This document shows, one piece after another, positions 5,417 to 6,018 of a stretch of 6,018 bases of DNA; the stretch's first letter is position 1, and each line of letters opens with the position of its first letter. The stretch lies in assembly GCA_903895005.1 (NCBI GenBank), contig CAITSH010000319.1, positions 1 to 6,018 of the forward strand, given 5' to 3'. Both the position numbers and the translations under genes were made by a program. Under the pieces are notes generated by a model. The model worked only from the letters and a program-made list of their open reading frames with translations. It did no database searches and was not told where the DNA came from. This DNA is from an uncultured Pseudomonadota bacterium. GTDB lineage: Bacteria; Pseudomonadota; Gammaproteobacteria; Burkholderiales; SG8-39.

Positions 5417-6018
5417 ATGAACCAGCCCCGTGAGCTTGATGCCGGCGTTGCCGGCGAACTGCGCGCCCTGCTAGGCGACAGGCTCAATACCGGCCGCGGC
5501 ATCCGCGACCACCACGGCAAGGACGAGTCCTATTATCCTTATGCCGCACCGGATGCTGTGGTGTATCCGCACACCACCGCGGAAGTAAGCGATATCGTCA
5601 ACATCTGCCGCCGCCACAAAACACCCATGGTCCCGTTTGGCGCAGGAACTTCGCTTGAGGGACATATCCTTGCAACAAGCGGTGGTGTTTGTATCGACCT
5701 TTCTCAAATGAACAAGGTCCTGGGGATTCACGTCGAAGACCTGGACTGCACCGTACAAGCGGGGGTCACGCGCAAGCAACTGAACGAGGAAATCCGCCAC
5801 ACCGGCCTGTTTTTCCCGGTGGATCCGGGAGCAGACGCGACCCTGGGTGGCATGGCTTCGACGCGCGCCTCGGGCACCAACGCCGTGCGCTACGGCACGA
5901 TGCGCGAAAACGTCCTCGCCCTGACCGTGGTTACCGCCGATGGCCGCGTTATCAAAACCTCCAGTCGCGCCCGGAAGTCATCGGCGGGTTACGACCTGAC
6001 GCGCATGTTCGTGGGCGC
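5417..6018 (+). CDS. FAD-binding oxidoreductase, D-lactate dehydrogenase (LDHD/Dld2, GlcD-type), N-terminal part
   Basis: The frame is open from ATG 5417 to the window end (200 complete codons), so the C-terminal catalytic half is missing. Ribosome site AAGGAG (5406-5411) lies 5 bases before the ATG and fixes the start. After a short helical N-terminus comes 'R30-D-H-H-G-K-D-E-S-Y', a lead-in typical of this subfamily. The PCMH-type FAD-binding domain starts near residue 46 ('PDAVVYPHTTAEV'). FAD-contact motifs are visible: 'PFGAGTSLEGH' (73-83), 'QAGVTRKQLN' (114-123), 'FPVDPGADATLGGMASTRAS' (133-152), 'GTNAVRYGTMRENVL' (153-167) and 'RARKSSAGYDLTRMFVG' (184-200). These match the cytochrome- or quinone-linked D-lactate dehydrogenase and D-2-hydroxyacid dehydrogenase family, near GlcD. 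Substrate cannot be fixed without the C-terminal domain. No export signal is present, so it is probably cytoplasmic or peripheral at the membrane. Confidence 0.92.
   Translation, partial: MNQPRELDAGVAGELRALLGDRLNTGRGIRDHHGKDESYYPYAAPDAVVYPHTTAEVSDIVNICRRHKTPMVPFGAGTSLEGHILATSGGVCIDLSQMNKVLGIHVEDLDCTVQAGVTRKQLNEEIRHTGLFFPVDPGADATLGGMASTRASGTNAVRYGTMRENVLALTVVTADGRVIKTSSRARKSSAGYDLTRMFVG

Overview
The window is about 6 kb of GC-rich DNA with bacterial gene style: short gaps, overlapping stop/start codons and all recognisable genes on the + strand. The protein families (outer-membrane-type M48 lipoprotein protease, ArnT-like glycosyltransferase, a DUF6494-type small protein, an LDHD/GlcD-type FAD oxidase) fit a Pseudomonadota chromosome. 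Beta- or gammaproteobacteria seem most likely, but this is inferred from protein flavour and not from any marker gene.

Layout. Bases 1-84 are the 3' end of a sulfatase/phosphodiesterase-like gene. Bases 85-428 hold no confident gene. They carry two imperfect 35-base direct repeats (94-128 and 160-194), a short hairpin followed by a T run that may end the first gene (188-211), a plausible sigma-70 promoter (224-252), a doubtful 32-residue Ala/Lys-rich reading frame (274-372) and a very clear intrinsic terminator (391-416). An operon-like block follows: an M48 zinc-metalloprotease lipoprotein (429-1862), a family 39/83-type membrane glycosyltransferase (1862-3514, sharing one base with the protease) and glucose-6-phosphate isomerase pgi (3518-5110, 3 bases after the glycosyltransferase). 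A 72-base gap leads to a 68-residue DUF6494-like protein (5183-5389) and then the first 200 residues of a D-lactate-dehydrogenase-like FAD oxidase (5417 to the window end). Both of these last genes have strong ribosome binding sites.

How the genes may work together. The protease and the glycosyltransferase both suggest cell-envelope work: outer-membrane protein quality control and periplasmic glycan or lipid modification. Pgi links the block to sugar-phosphate supply. This is inference from gene order only. The FAD oxidase would feed electrons from a 2-hydroxyacid such as D-lactate into metabolism.

The coding genes look ordinary. The unusual part is the 344-base spacer at 85-428. Its strong terminator ends only 12 bases before the protease start codon and is preceded by its own candidate promoter. 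This is the layout of either a small RNA gene or a transcription-attenuation leader. I did not find clear evidence of a new multi-gene system in the window.
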